The translations under genes were made by a program, and so were the position numbers. From assembly GCA_019671005.1 (NCBI GenBank), contig CM033718.1:32194508-32258507 (forward strand): a stretch of 64,000 nt of DNA, written 5' to 3'. The stretch comes from Hibiscus mutabilis. Taxonomy: Eukaryota; Streptophyta; Magnoliopsida; Malvales; Malvaceae. How positions within the stretch are numbered: position 1 is the stretch's first letter; every line of letters starts with the position of its first letter. The notes beneath the pieces are model-generated. The model made no database searches, was not told where the DNA came from, and saw only the letters and a list, made by a program, of their open reading frames with translations. Shown piece after piece: positions 42,351 through 52,078 of this stretch.

Positions 42351-42774
42351 GATTCACCTCATCCTCTGGGGAAGATATGAAACCTGCAAAAACAAATATC
42401 GTCAATTGATAAAATTTTAACTTAAAGTGGTGTGAAATATCTTTAATTTTTAACTTGAAGTGCTGAGATATTTAGAGTTTTTGTTTTTTCGTCTATGGTA
42501 TCTTGATCTTTCAATCTGTAACTCGCATCAAATCTCCTGCTGCTTCCTCTATTGGTCCATCTCTTTCTATACTAGGAAATTACATTACATTCTTCATTTG
42601 AACTCAAAGTTGATCTATCTTGTTTTTCAACTTGGTAACTTGTACCATTTTTTTTCTTTTTTTTCTTTTTTTAAGAAATTAAGGTCCCAAGGATTAATAT
42701 CTTTGTTGATACCATGCCCCCACTATCTTACCATGATGACATTCTAAAACTTCTCATCATTTCTAAAGTTACCA

Positions 42775-43195
42775 GCCTGAAAGACTTAACATCATGCCCA
42801 AAGGGCTTACTGATGACCAAAAGGCTTTAGAATTGCAATACACTTCCTTTCTTGTGTAGACAAACAAATTTTTATATCACTCCCGAAGGTGATGGCCCAA
42901 AGGACTTAACATCATGCCTGAAGGACTTACTGATGACCCGAAGGATTTAGAATTGTAATGCACTTCCTTTCTTGTCCAAACAATTAAACCTCACTCCCGA
43001 AGGCGATAGCCCGAAGGACTTAACATCATGCTCGAAAAACTTACTGATAACCCAAGAGATTTAGAATTGTAATGCACTTCCTTTCATGTGCAATCAAACA
43101 AACATCACTCATGAAGGCGATGGCTCGAAGGACTTAACATCATGCCCGTAGGACTTATTTATGACCCGAAGGATTTAGGATTGCAATGCACTATA
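42775..43195 (-). repeat. Tandem array with a period of about 117 bp, 3.5 copies
   Basis: Units start near CCCAAAGGGCTTACTGATGA and CCTGAAGGACTTACTGATGA and recur near 42798, 42918, 43032 and 43145. Each unit contains several CCCGAAGG words; on the minus strand these are CCTTCGGG, a C(TTCG)G context known for very stable RNA tetraloops. Other constant parts are TTTAGAATTGTAATGCACTTC and GGACTTAACATCATG. Confidence 0.8.
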
Positions 43196-43214
43196 TGACT
43201 TGTACATATAATGA

Positions 43215-43385
43215 GAAAATCTTGCTGAAATCCGCTTCTACAAACGAACTGGTAAACTTTGTTGAAATCTGCCTCTTCAAACAGATTAAAAACTTTGCTG
43301 AAATCCGCATCTTCAAACGGGTTGAAAACTTTGTTGAAATCCATCTCTTCAAATGGATTGAAAACTTTGTAATTCTTTGTTGGAT
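43215..43385 (-). repeat. Second 36-bp tandem array, about 4.5 monomers
   Basis: On the minus strand the monomers contain paired 6-bp arms around a 10-nt loop like TTTGAAGAGG: AATCTG/CAGATT, AATCCA/TGGATT, AACCCG/CGGATT (one mismatch) and AGTTCG/CGGATT (with G-T pairs). The arms vary together while the loop stays. Period (36), stem length and loop length equal those of the array at 41985-42350, although the sequence differs. A 12-residue peptide repeat (43344-43159) is a by-product. Confidence 0.75.
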
Positions 43386-44996
43386 CTTCTTCCCAAATCT
43401 TGAAGCTGTAGATTGAAATCTTGCTCGTTTCTTTCTGAATCTTTTAAATTCCTGCAAAAATGTATAAAATGTTTTGAATGCATGAGTTAGTATGATCATG
43501 TCTTATGGATGCCTAACTATATATGATGCATTAATTGTGACAACTGAGGTCCATTTGGATAAGCTCTGATCTTCTTTGCTTCCTCGTTGAGCTTTCTACT
43601 TCTGTTGCATCATGTACTCTAATCTTTTTTTTTTTTGCTTTTTTATTGAATTTTCTACTTCTGTTGTTGCAGCACCTCATCTTCTTAATTTTTTCTTTTC
43701 AAATCTTGCTTAGCTTAGCCTTCTTGAAATTTGTCTTTGTACATCATCTCTTGAGATTCTTCTTGTCAAATCTTGCTTGATCTTCTTGCATTTTGTCTTA
43801 AGCTCTTATTGTCTTCATGCTGCAACAAACTTTGCCCCAAGATTTTATTGTCGGGATCTTTTGTTTTTTCTTATCAGGTCTTGTTCAACTTGATCTTCTT
43901 GAGATTTATCTCTTAAGTTCTTATTATTTTCATGCTCCGACAAAATTTGCCCCTGGATTTTGTTCTTAAGCTCATCTTCTTCTTGAGCAGATTTTGGAGT
44001 CGAACTCTTTCAAGTTATGTATCTCTTTTTGTCTATTCTGATTTGGACTCTTATGCACCATGATGCCCCACTAATCTCTTTGTTTCTTAACCCATTATGT
44101 AGAATTTGCCCTTCTTTCATCTTTTTAGGGAGAGCAAACATCTCAAGTACTTGAACTTTCTTCCAGTCTCTAAACTTTATCAAGTTCATTCTTTAACTTC
44201 AAAATCAACCAGAACTTCATGGTAGAAACTTGTTTTAAGTTCCTAAACTATCTGATATATGCATTCTTGTCATTGTCTTCACGATGACCCCTGATGGGTG
44301 ATTCTTCTTTTTGACCAAAAAACTGCCGAACAGATGAGCGTCTCATGCTCAGCTATATCTTTGCCATGTTAGGTTGATCATTTACATCCATGATCTTGCT
44401 TTCTGAAGTTTATCTTTAAAGAAATACAAGGAAATCTTTTTGTTTTGAAAAAAAATGTCAGCTTGTTGATCGACATTTCAATGAAAGATACCTTACAAGA
44501 CCCAGAAAATCAGGGTCTTAATATAAAGAAAGAAAATAGAATAGGATGTCCTGTATATCAAGTGCAAGAGCATCTTAGCCTCAACCCTCCCATGGGTAGC
44601 ATAACTCATGAATATTGTGACGATGTCTGAAGTTATGAAATTTCTTCCAAATCACTCGGTTCACACCCTATGATTATCGCGTTGCTCGATTCAGTCAGAA
44701 ACAACTCCTTTTCCATTCTCTTCATTCTTTTTCCATTCATAAATGTGTTCAAGCTTTCCAGACTTGTTTAACCAATAGAGTGCAAAAATATCATTCTAAG
44801 AATAGAATTCTATAAGTGCATGTGTACTTCTGATTGTTATTAACTATTATTATATATTATTATACACATGTATTCAAAGATACATCTCTGACGCTTGGTT
44901 ATTGGACATGTGCAACATAGCTCCTTATTAGACTTGTCGACATCCCCTACAGCTCCATCAGGATGCTCCGAGACTTATTTATTCAATAGTTCATTA

Positions 44997-45236
44997 CCTC
45001 TCTTTCCCTTTTCTTCTCTTTTTTCTTTCTCTATTTATTTTTCTCTTTTTCTTTTTCTCGTTTTCTTTTCTTCCTTCTTTTCTTTCTTTCTATCTCTTTT
45101 TTTCTTTCCTTTCCTTTCTCTTTTTCTTTTCCTTTTCTTCTTTTTCTTTCTTTTTTTTCTTTCTTTTCTTTTTCTTTCTTTTGTTCACTTTTTCTCATTT
45201 TCCTCTCTTTTTCTTTCTCACTCTTATTGTATTTTT
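44997..45236 (-). repeat. Homopyrimidine tract (purine-rich on the element sense strand), about 240 bp
   Basis: Almost uninterrupted C/T sequence built from TTTCT, CTTTTT and TTCC words. On the sense strand of the retrotransposon it is a long AGAAA-rich purine tract. It creates a Phe/Leu/Ser-rich open frame (44895-45239) that is not a gene. It could form triplex or R-loop structures. Confidence 0.85.
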
Positions 45237-45645
45237 TAGGGTATAAAATACTACGCTTAGAAATTCAATTTCAAGCAACTCTACTCGGTTAAAATCGCCT
45301 AGTCCACTTCATTGTTTATAAATTTCAAAGATTTCTCATCGAACATCATCAAAGGTATAGTAATCTGCTTTTTCTTGCTTTGTTGTCAAGAGTATACCCA
45401 AAAATAAATTTCACTTTATTGTCTTCACAACATCCAATCGTTCTTTGTACCATAATCAGTATCGCATCTTGCAATTGGCATCTAGGGGCCTATAATGAAA
45501 ACCAGCAAACATGACACGTGCCCTTAGAAAAATATCTCTACTATTTTCGGGCCAGAAGTAGCAGAATTATTTCCATGTATTACTTCAAAGATGGTTCCTG
45601 TAGATTGTAACCACATGATGCAAAGACATGATTAAGACAAACTTC

Positions 45646-46913
45646 TTAGAATTCTAGACAGTCTTGGAAACATTTATTCTGGCCTTCCGATTCTTCAGCG
45701 GGTATAACAAATTGCCTCACTCCTTGCCATTGTTGAACTATTTCCCGTGTCAAGACTCCATTACTGACTAGTTTCTTGATTTCTTCCATCAAAGGCCTAC
45801 ACTTCTTGGTAGCATGTCCTGGTGCCCCCATGTGAAAGTCATAAACATTTTCTAGATCATAGCTATGGCCAGATGGCTTTGGCACTACCTTCATTGGCAT
45901 AGGAGTGATATGTTGTCGTTCAACAAGGTGAGGCAATAAATCTGAAATGGATACTCTAAATATCTCCATATTTGCACTTGCTCGAGGAATTTTCTGTGGT
46001 CATCCTGATGAATTAGCTGGCCTCTTTCTCTTACGACTCTGGAAACTTTGAACATTACATTCATTCACCTATTTCTCTTGCTTCATTTCCTGATCATCAC
46101 GGTCTTCAAATCTTGGTTTTATTTTCCCTTTTCAGATCCCTATTTTTATTGCTTCTCCAATCACCATGAGATCGCTAAAAGTGTCCCTTGAATTCGCAAG
46201 CATTCTCTCAAAGAAAGGAGATGGAAGAGTTTGACAAAACATAAGAGATACTTCTTCCTCTATCATGGGAGGTTGTATTTGGGCTACCATTCCTTGCCAC
46301 CTCAATGCATAATCCTTAAAGCTTTCCCTGACTTTCATACTCATGCTTTGCAGAAACTGGCGATCTGGAGCCAAGTCTATAACATACTTGTATTGCCCTA
46401 GGAATGCTTTGGCCAAATCAACCCATGATCGAATCTGCTCATGACTTAATCTGTTATACAATATTGTAGCAGGCCCAACCAGGCTATCATGGAAATAGTG
46501 GATCAACAGTTTATCATCGTCCAAGTTTCCTTCCATTTTTCTACAAAACATTGCTGAATGGATTTTAGGACAGCTAGAACCATCACACTTCTCGAAATTT
46601 GAACCTTGAATTTATGCAGAATAACCAGATCAGGGACTAAGTAGAATTCTTTTGCATCAAATATGGAATCACCGACTCCTTTTCCTAACTCAATCTTTTC
46701 CTCAAGCCTTGCATATTTATCTTCAAACTGCTCGAGTCTTGATCTTGAGATAATAGGCTTCGCAAAACCTACCCCTACATTCGGGTTAGATTCACCGGGG
46801 TAAATTGTTAAACATGGCATAGGAGTGGGGTTCTTCGCATTTTGTTGAGGCTTGGTCATTCGTTCTTGCAACCCTTCTTGAGCTTGTTCAATTCCTTTCA
46901 CGTCCTCATCCAT
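45646..46913 (-). pseudogene. Gag of the minus-strand Tat/Ogre element, decayed
   Basis: Three frames: 46913-46503 (N-terminal region, LEQFEDKYARLEEKI coiled coil), 46551-46132 (capsid-like domain: LLIHYFHDSLVGPATILYN, RSWVDLAKAFLGQYKYV, VSLMFCQTLPSPFFERML), and 45969-45646. The last carries the zinc-knuckle-like YDFHMGAPGHATKKC, in which the first Cys is Tyr. A frame change lies within 46503-46551 and a diverged gap of about 160 bp lies between the second and third frames. Domain order and text match gag of copy B (10811-12289). It would form particles for the element itself or a helper. Confidence 0.8.
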
Positions 46914-47149
46914 GATAACAGATTTCCAAACTTTAACTGATTCTCAGATTGTTGTCATTGAAATCCTGACCACTTCAAATCATGAATGTTAATGCAATGA
47001 TATTAAATGATAATGTTATGTTAATAAATATGTAATGCATGAATGCATGAGTGCAAGAGTTATTGATTCCAAAAGTGATTGTCATAGAAAAACTTTCATT
47101 GAAGAAAAAGGATTCAATACATCAGATATTAGATACTACAAATATTGGT

Positions 47150-47930
47150 GAGCTTTAACTCACAGCTTCCTAACTTTCTCTAAGAGCCAAGTCAGCTTTC
47201 CTCTGTGATCTAATGTTGTTTCAATATTTTGACTCAGCGCTACATCAGCTAGGTCTGCCACTTGTTGAGCCACTTCTCGTGCTTGAGTAACAACATCTTT
47301 CATGTCATGTCTCTTTCCTGTGTCTTCATTCTCGATCTCTGAAATTGAACATGCCGCTTCTCATCACTTTCTTGACAGTCTTTCTTGACATCATCAGCAA
47401 GATCTTTGTACATTAGTGTAAGATTATGGTATTCATCTACCCTCTTCTTTAGTGTTTCATTTTCAGCTTGACTGTCATTCAGCTTGATAACAGTATCCTC
47501 ATACATATGCATGTACATTTTTACTATCTCTCGATTAGCTTCGCTAACCCTTAAATCATTCATAATGATATTATGTTGTATTTCCATTGCATGTAGATCA
47601 CACGAGAGCATGTTGACTCAATTTTCATTTGCCTTACAGCTCATTTTCTAGTATTCAACTTCACGCTTCAGTTCCTTAATTCTTTTCTTTGACCGTTCCA
47701 GAGTCACACCCAAACCAGCATTCTTGAGCATTGAACAAATTTCTTGATGACTGGATTGCAAGCTTTTAGCTCCTCATTCAAACATTCTCTCTCTTACCTT
47801 ATCTTGTTCATTTGAACCTCATATTCAAACTGACGCCCCTTTCCCTAGGTATTTTCATCTCGAGTCTCCCATAAAACCGATGAATCAAACTAACTTTTTG
47901 TTTCAAATTTCCATTTTCCATGCTCCAAAA
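47150..47930 (-). pseudogene. ORF1-type coiled-coil remnant
   Basis: The frame 47611-47300 is highly charged (IKLNDSQAENETLKKRVDEY) with a heptad-like pattern. Flanking text upstream to about 47930 and downstream to 47150 (EVAQQVADLADVAL-like in mixed frames) continues it. It corresponds by position (directly before gag) and character to the C-terminal third of ORF1 in copy B. The N-terminal ORF1 domain was not found; its place is taken by gag-like segments. Confidence 0.55.
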
Positions 47931-47934
47931 GAAC

Positions 47935-48165
47935 TTGGACTCAGCATTTGAAGGTGACACAATTTTCAATAGAATGGCCTTGAGTTCCATCATGAAATAC
48001 ACATTGAACCTTGGCACCATACCATTTTGGATACGGAGGTTGCAAAGATGTGACAAATTGTAGGGTCCCCAATCGGGCTTTCAACAATTGAGAATATAGT
48101 TCTTTGTATGAAATAGGGATTGGGTCAAAATGAAATTTGTGATCTCTTGTCTTCTTCCAATCAGT
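47935..48165 (-). pseudogene. Displaced gag C-terminal segment with zinc-knuckle motif (second)
   Basis: The minus-strand text in one frame reads DPIPISYKELYSQLLKA, FVTSLQPPYPKWYGAKVQ and CVFHDGTQGHSIENCVTFK, with ligands C-x2-H, H, C. It is the C-terminal gag signature of Tat/Ogre elements but stands upstream of the ORF1-type coiled coil instead of in the gag position. It follows directly behind another such segment (48220-48648). Confidence 0.65.
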
Positions 48166-48219
48166 TGAAGGGACTAGAATCTAAACTTTTTCCTGGATAG
48201 TTAATTGACTTCGATGGGG

Positions 48220-48898
48220 TTAAGCTTTCTTTCGCTTTTGCGTCTCATGTATTCTGTTAATTGTCAGACCTTTAGGAAATTTGGATTTTTCGTCTTCAAA
48301 ACTCAGCATACCTCCCCTGATGAGATTTCCAGCTTTGATCTTCAGAGCTTCGTAATTATCAGTAGTATGGTCTAAACTTCCTTGATGATAGCCACATATT
48401 GTCTCATAATCCTCGGGATAAGAAAATATTTTGGACTTAGATGAAACTCGGACCACAAGATTCTTCTCCAGAAATACATAAAGTAGCTCCGTATATGACA
48501 CTGGAATTGGATTTAAAGAACCTCCATTATCTTCCACTTGGGCTTCTACTTGGCCTTTCATCAAGTTCTCGGCGTTTAACCTACTTACACCTCTCATTGG
48601 TTTATTAATGCAAATTGTAACAGTGCATGGACCCGGCTGATTACACAAGTACTTATTTTGTTTGGTTCTCCTTTCAACTCAGTATGTCCTTTTCTTTGGT
48701 CATAGCCGTCATCATGGTCATCATCTCAGCAATTTGTCTTTTCAGTTTTTGTATCTCATTTTTGTCAGTATCAGCACTAGCATAATCAGATGTATGACCC
48801 TTGGATGAACTACCCTTCATTTCTTTCGTGACTTGTCCCGGACACTGCCTCATATTTGCACTCTTTTCTATCGGATTACGAATCCTCTTACCTATCAT
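48220..48898 (-). pseudogene. Internally deleted gag copy (N-terminal part joined to C-terminal part)
   Basis: The frame 48898-48674 (MIGKRIRNPIEKSANMRQ, then EIQKLKRQIAEMMTMM coiled coil) resembles a gag N-terminus. The frame 48648-48220 resumes at NPIPVSYTELLYVFLEKNL and continues to the zinc-knuckle-like CGYHQGSLDHTTDNY, in which the last Cys is Tyr. The capsid domain between them is missing. It occupies the first coding position after the leader. Confidence 0.6.
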
Positions 48899-49523
48899 GA
48901 TCCTTTTCTAATGATAACTACTTTTGAATCAATACATCTATGTAATAAAGATGCGGTGCAAAAATGCAAAACAAAACAAAAACAAAAGAAACGAGTCTGT
49001 ATGGTAAATTAATTATGTAAGCAAAAATTAAATTGCTGATAAATAAAAACAATTCAAAATAAGCCAAGAAAATAACCAGAGAAAAGTATTTAAACCGATA
49101 GCCCTCTGTCCTAGGTCCATGTCTGGCTTTAGTGGGGTGGGTTTCTAGATAATAGAATGTTGGTTGTGTTATAGACTCTAGGTTCTCGAACTGTCGTTAC
49201 TGTCTACAGCGACAGCAAGACATCGATTCGGTAGTATAAGTCCCTTATAATAGAGGCGTAGGCCCAAAGGTGCATAAGGTTAGTATATCAAAAGAAAGAA
49301 AAAATTTTGAACTCGGAGGTAGAGAGCCTCACGTCAGATCATGTCTCGCTCCCACTCAAGGGTGAAAAGCCCGAGTAGAGAGCTTATGCATGAATGAATG
49401 ATATATCATACACAAAAACTACCTACATTCTTCCTGAAAATTCATCCAACAATTTTTAGAAAAAATTAATTCAAATTATTGCTTGATATGCCAAAATGCC
49501 ACGTGAAATTAATTCAATTTTAA
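48899..49523 (-). other. Untranslated leader of the minus-strand Tat/Ogre element
   Basis: No gene. The part 49095-49395 matches the copy B leader (7915-8195) over about 280 bp, with shared words on the minus strand such as ACTAACCTTATGC, GTAACGACAGTT, CCTAGAGTCTA and GGACCTAGGACAG. Confidence 0.7.
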
Positions 49524-49542
49524 GTCCCTAGCAGAGTCGCCA
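49524..49542 (-). other. Primer binding site, tRNA-Arg type
   Basis: On the minus strand TGGCGACTCTGCTAGGGAC, three bases from the LTR end. It is complementary to a tRNA-Arg 3' end apart from a few changes, and the same position and spacing as 7743-7760. Confidence 0.78.
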
Positions 49543-49545
49543 AGC

Positions 49546-52073
49546 TGTCGCGACCATTTTTTAAACGGAAGTGTGAAAATGGCTTGACGATTGATTCTTT
49601 TTAAAAAAAATAGAGTTTTTGTTCATTTTTAATTTAATCTTGAAAATTAAGGTTCTTCGTATTACATCAGATTTTCTTTTATTTGTTCTTAAAACTCAAT
49701 TCAGAGTCGCCACCGGTTACTTTGGTAGATCGGACACCATAAAACAACCAGAGATTCGTTTCTTTAAAATTTGGGTTCGGGAGTCGGTTACGTGTGGGGA
49801 AGATTAGCACCCCCCACAAACGCCTGTTATCGGTACTTTTTTGTGGCATTTTGGCATTTCAAACAATAATTTAAATTTAACTTAATCCTTAATCATTAAA
49901 TGAATTTTCATTCCAAATGAAGGTATCCTTTTATAAGGAAATACATTTTTGAACGAATATGAGTTCGGAAACATTCAGTTACTTTAGAATATTTAGATTC
50001 ATATTCAAAAATGTATCCCAACATAGAAGGGTTTTTTTCATGTTCGATTATTTTCTTGTTAATTTTAAGTTCTAACTTAATAGGGGCTCTAATTAATTAA
50101 ATTTGTTTAATAAACTATGAATATTATTGAATTTAGGGTGTTTATGAGATAACATCCAATTGTTTGGGTACTATCCATATTAAACCCTAAATCGATAATA
50201 TTCCTATTTTGATTAATGACTCTAATTATTTAAACCTATCGTTAATTCAATTTTAATTTTATTAACTATGTAATTACATGTTCTAAATTCAAATGAAATA
50301 TTAAATATTCTACTAAAAAGCCCCATTTGATTAATATCTCATTACAATGAAACACTAACCAACTTAGGACTTTAAAGTTTCCATTTAATAATCATTTTTT
50401 TGTAAAATTGTTTCACCTATTTAAATTATTTGATTTAATTAAAGAACATACTGTTAAGGCTCTAACAATTAATTAACTAAATGACTTAATTATCTAAACA
50501 ATCATACTAAATGCTAATTTAAAATATGCATCATACATATAATTTAAAGTAATTAAGATAAATTAAACTGCAATTAGGGACTGAATTGAACTATTATTAA
50601 AATATGAGTGTCAAATTACAAGCCACTAGGACCAGATTGAATAAAAAAGAAAACTGAAAAGCCCAAAATGTGAAAACCTAAAACTAGGGCACAGGTCAAT
50701 AGATCTGACCCAATCCAATGATGCGGGTTAGGCCAAACTTGGTGCCCAAAACGGCACCGTTTTGCCCGTGTTGTAAAACCCCAAAATCGAGTTGGCTCAG
50801 TTATTTCCCACTAGCCCACTCTCTCACTACCCTTTCTCTATCCTCATTTCCTCTGAAATAAACGCCTTATTGCCCAGTATTTGAGATCCAAACGAATCAA
50901 AGAGCATGTTTTTTTTTGTATGTTCGTCACGAGTTCATCCGAAATTGGAAGAACTAAAGAATTTCGGCCTAGCTCCGCCGCTAGCCCCACCGCCTTGATC
51001 TTCCACCGCTAACTCTGATAACCACCAACCGTTTGCCAGGAATTGCTTATTCTACTCCGACCTCTGTCCCTTCAGGCCGACTGTCGCGTGGCGATTTTCG
51101 GCCGCTGGCCGGAACCCTAAAAATTTCCAAAATTTCTCCTTTTCGAAGCTAAACCCTAAATCTAACACAAAAACTCAACCCTCTTCACCCCCTTCGAAAC
51201 CAAACTCCGCCGGCAACCACAAGCTAAGTTCTCGATCTCCTCTTTTTTTACCACTGTTTTTACATTATTTTGCTTCTGATCTAACTATTTTCATGTTTTA
51301 ATGCAGGAAAATGAGGAACAGGATGAAGATATACCTTTCAACAATAGTTTCACGACTTCAGCTTTCTTCTCCGGCCTCGATGGTCCCTTCGGCTTCTCGG
51401 TGTTGATTCAACTTTACGGTAGTGTCTGAAACGGTGCTGAAATCCTCTTTCTGGTCACAATGGCGCTTCCAGTGACGAACTGGTTTCATGGCACCGGTTG
51501 AAATCTCTAGTGACCTCTCCGCTTCCAGTGACGATCGGTCTCTGGTAGCTCCTTAATTCCCGGCCATTTGACTTCCCGATGTAAGGTGAGATTCCCCAAA
51601 TGCCCTTTCTCTCTCATTGTATTTATTATATCTCTTGTTTTAATAATGGGTAATTATGATGGTGATTAATTGAATTTGACCTTCTCTCTCTCCCTATTTA
51701 TAGGGTGATGCAGGCGCTGACGTCAGCAAGGAGCTCAATCCATGTGATGGCTGAATGAACCACTTCTAGGGCGCCACGTGGACAATTTTGGCGGGCCAAA
51801 TGTGTTTTTTTTTTTTTGCTTCTTTACCCGATAAGCATGGGTTTTGGGTGGGAATGGCTTGTATTTTGGGCATGATATCATTTTTGTGGACTTATAATGT
51901 TTTTTGTATGTAAAAGTGAACTCATATAGTGTATAATGGGTATTTAAATTGTACTAATGGACATTTATTTTTATTTAATAAACTATTATTTATATCATTT
52001 ATTATTTGGCTTTATTTAAAGAAATATATATATATATATACACAGTATACCCAGACAAAATTAGGGTATTACA
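49546..52073 (-). mobile_element. Right (5') LTR of the minus-strand Tat/Ogre element
   Basis: TGTCGCGACC to GGGTATTACA on the plus strand, 2,528 bp, undivided partner of the split left LTR. U5 block at about 49690-49845. The open frame 49619-49807 is incidental. ATAGG follows as target duplication. Confidence 0.92.
51695..51725 (-). promoter_or_regulatory. LTR core promoter on the minus strand: TGACGTCA and CTATAAATA
   Basis: Read on the minus strand, TGACGTCA (51725-51718) is followed after 14 bp by CTATAAATA (51703-51695), a consensus TATA box. This is the same arrangement as in the plus-strand family although the surrounding U3 differs. Confidence 0.7.
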
Positions 52074-52078
52074 ATAGG

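Larger units (their letters stand above)
41786..45640 (-). other. Repeat-rich 3' non-coding region of the minus-strand Tat/Ogre element
   Basis: Where an autonomous relative would have pol, only non-coding sequence with three tandem arrays and a homopyrimidine tract is seen (each listed separately). The rest (43390-44890, 45240-45640) is AT-rich with CTTCTTGA/TCTTGC-like words and no recognisable protein. Possible open frames, for example 44445-44630, lack support. Confidence 0.7.
31670..52073 (-). mobile_element. Non-autonomous Tat/Ogre-type LTR retrotransposon (gag only) with nested insertion
   Basis: Target duplication ATAGG is at 31665-31669 and 52074-52078. LTRs start TGTTGCGACC / TGTCGCGACC and end TTTTACA / ATTACA as read on the plus strand. 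Left LTR 31670-32862 plus 40426-41768 (2,536 bp) matches right LTR 49546-52073 (2,528 bp). On the minus strand the order is: 5' LTR, tRNA-Arg-type primer site, leader, gag-like segments, ORF1-type coiled coil, gag, long repeat-rich 3' region, polypurine tract, 3' LTR. No protease, RT, RNase H or integrase is visible in the 7.8-kb internal part, so it depended on a relative for mobility. The chromovirus 32863-40420 later inserted in the 3' LTR. Confidence 0.9.

Noticed and set aside
42775..43385. CRISPR-like array of regularly spaced repeats
   Set aside because: Direct tandem repeats without unique spacers, inside a plant retrotransposon; there are no cas genes and the genome is eukaryotic.
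44895..45239. 114-codon Phe/Leu/Ser-rich frame resembling a membrane protein
   Set aside because: It is a translation of a homopyrimidine tract inside a retrotransposon.
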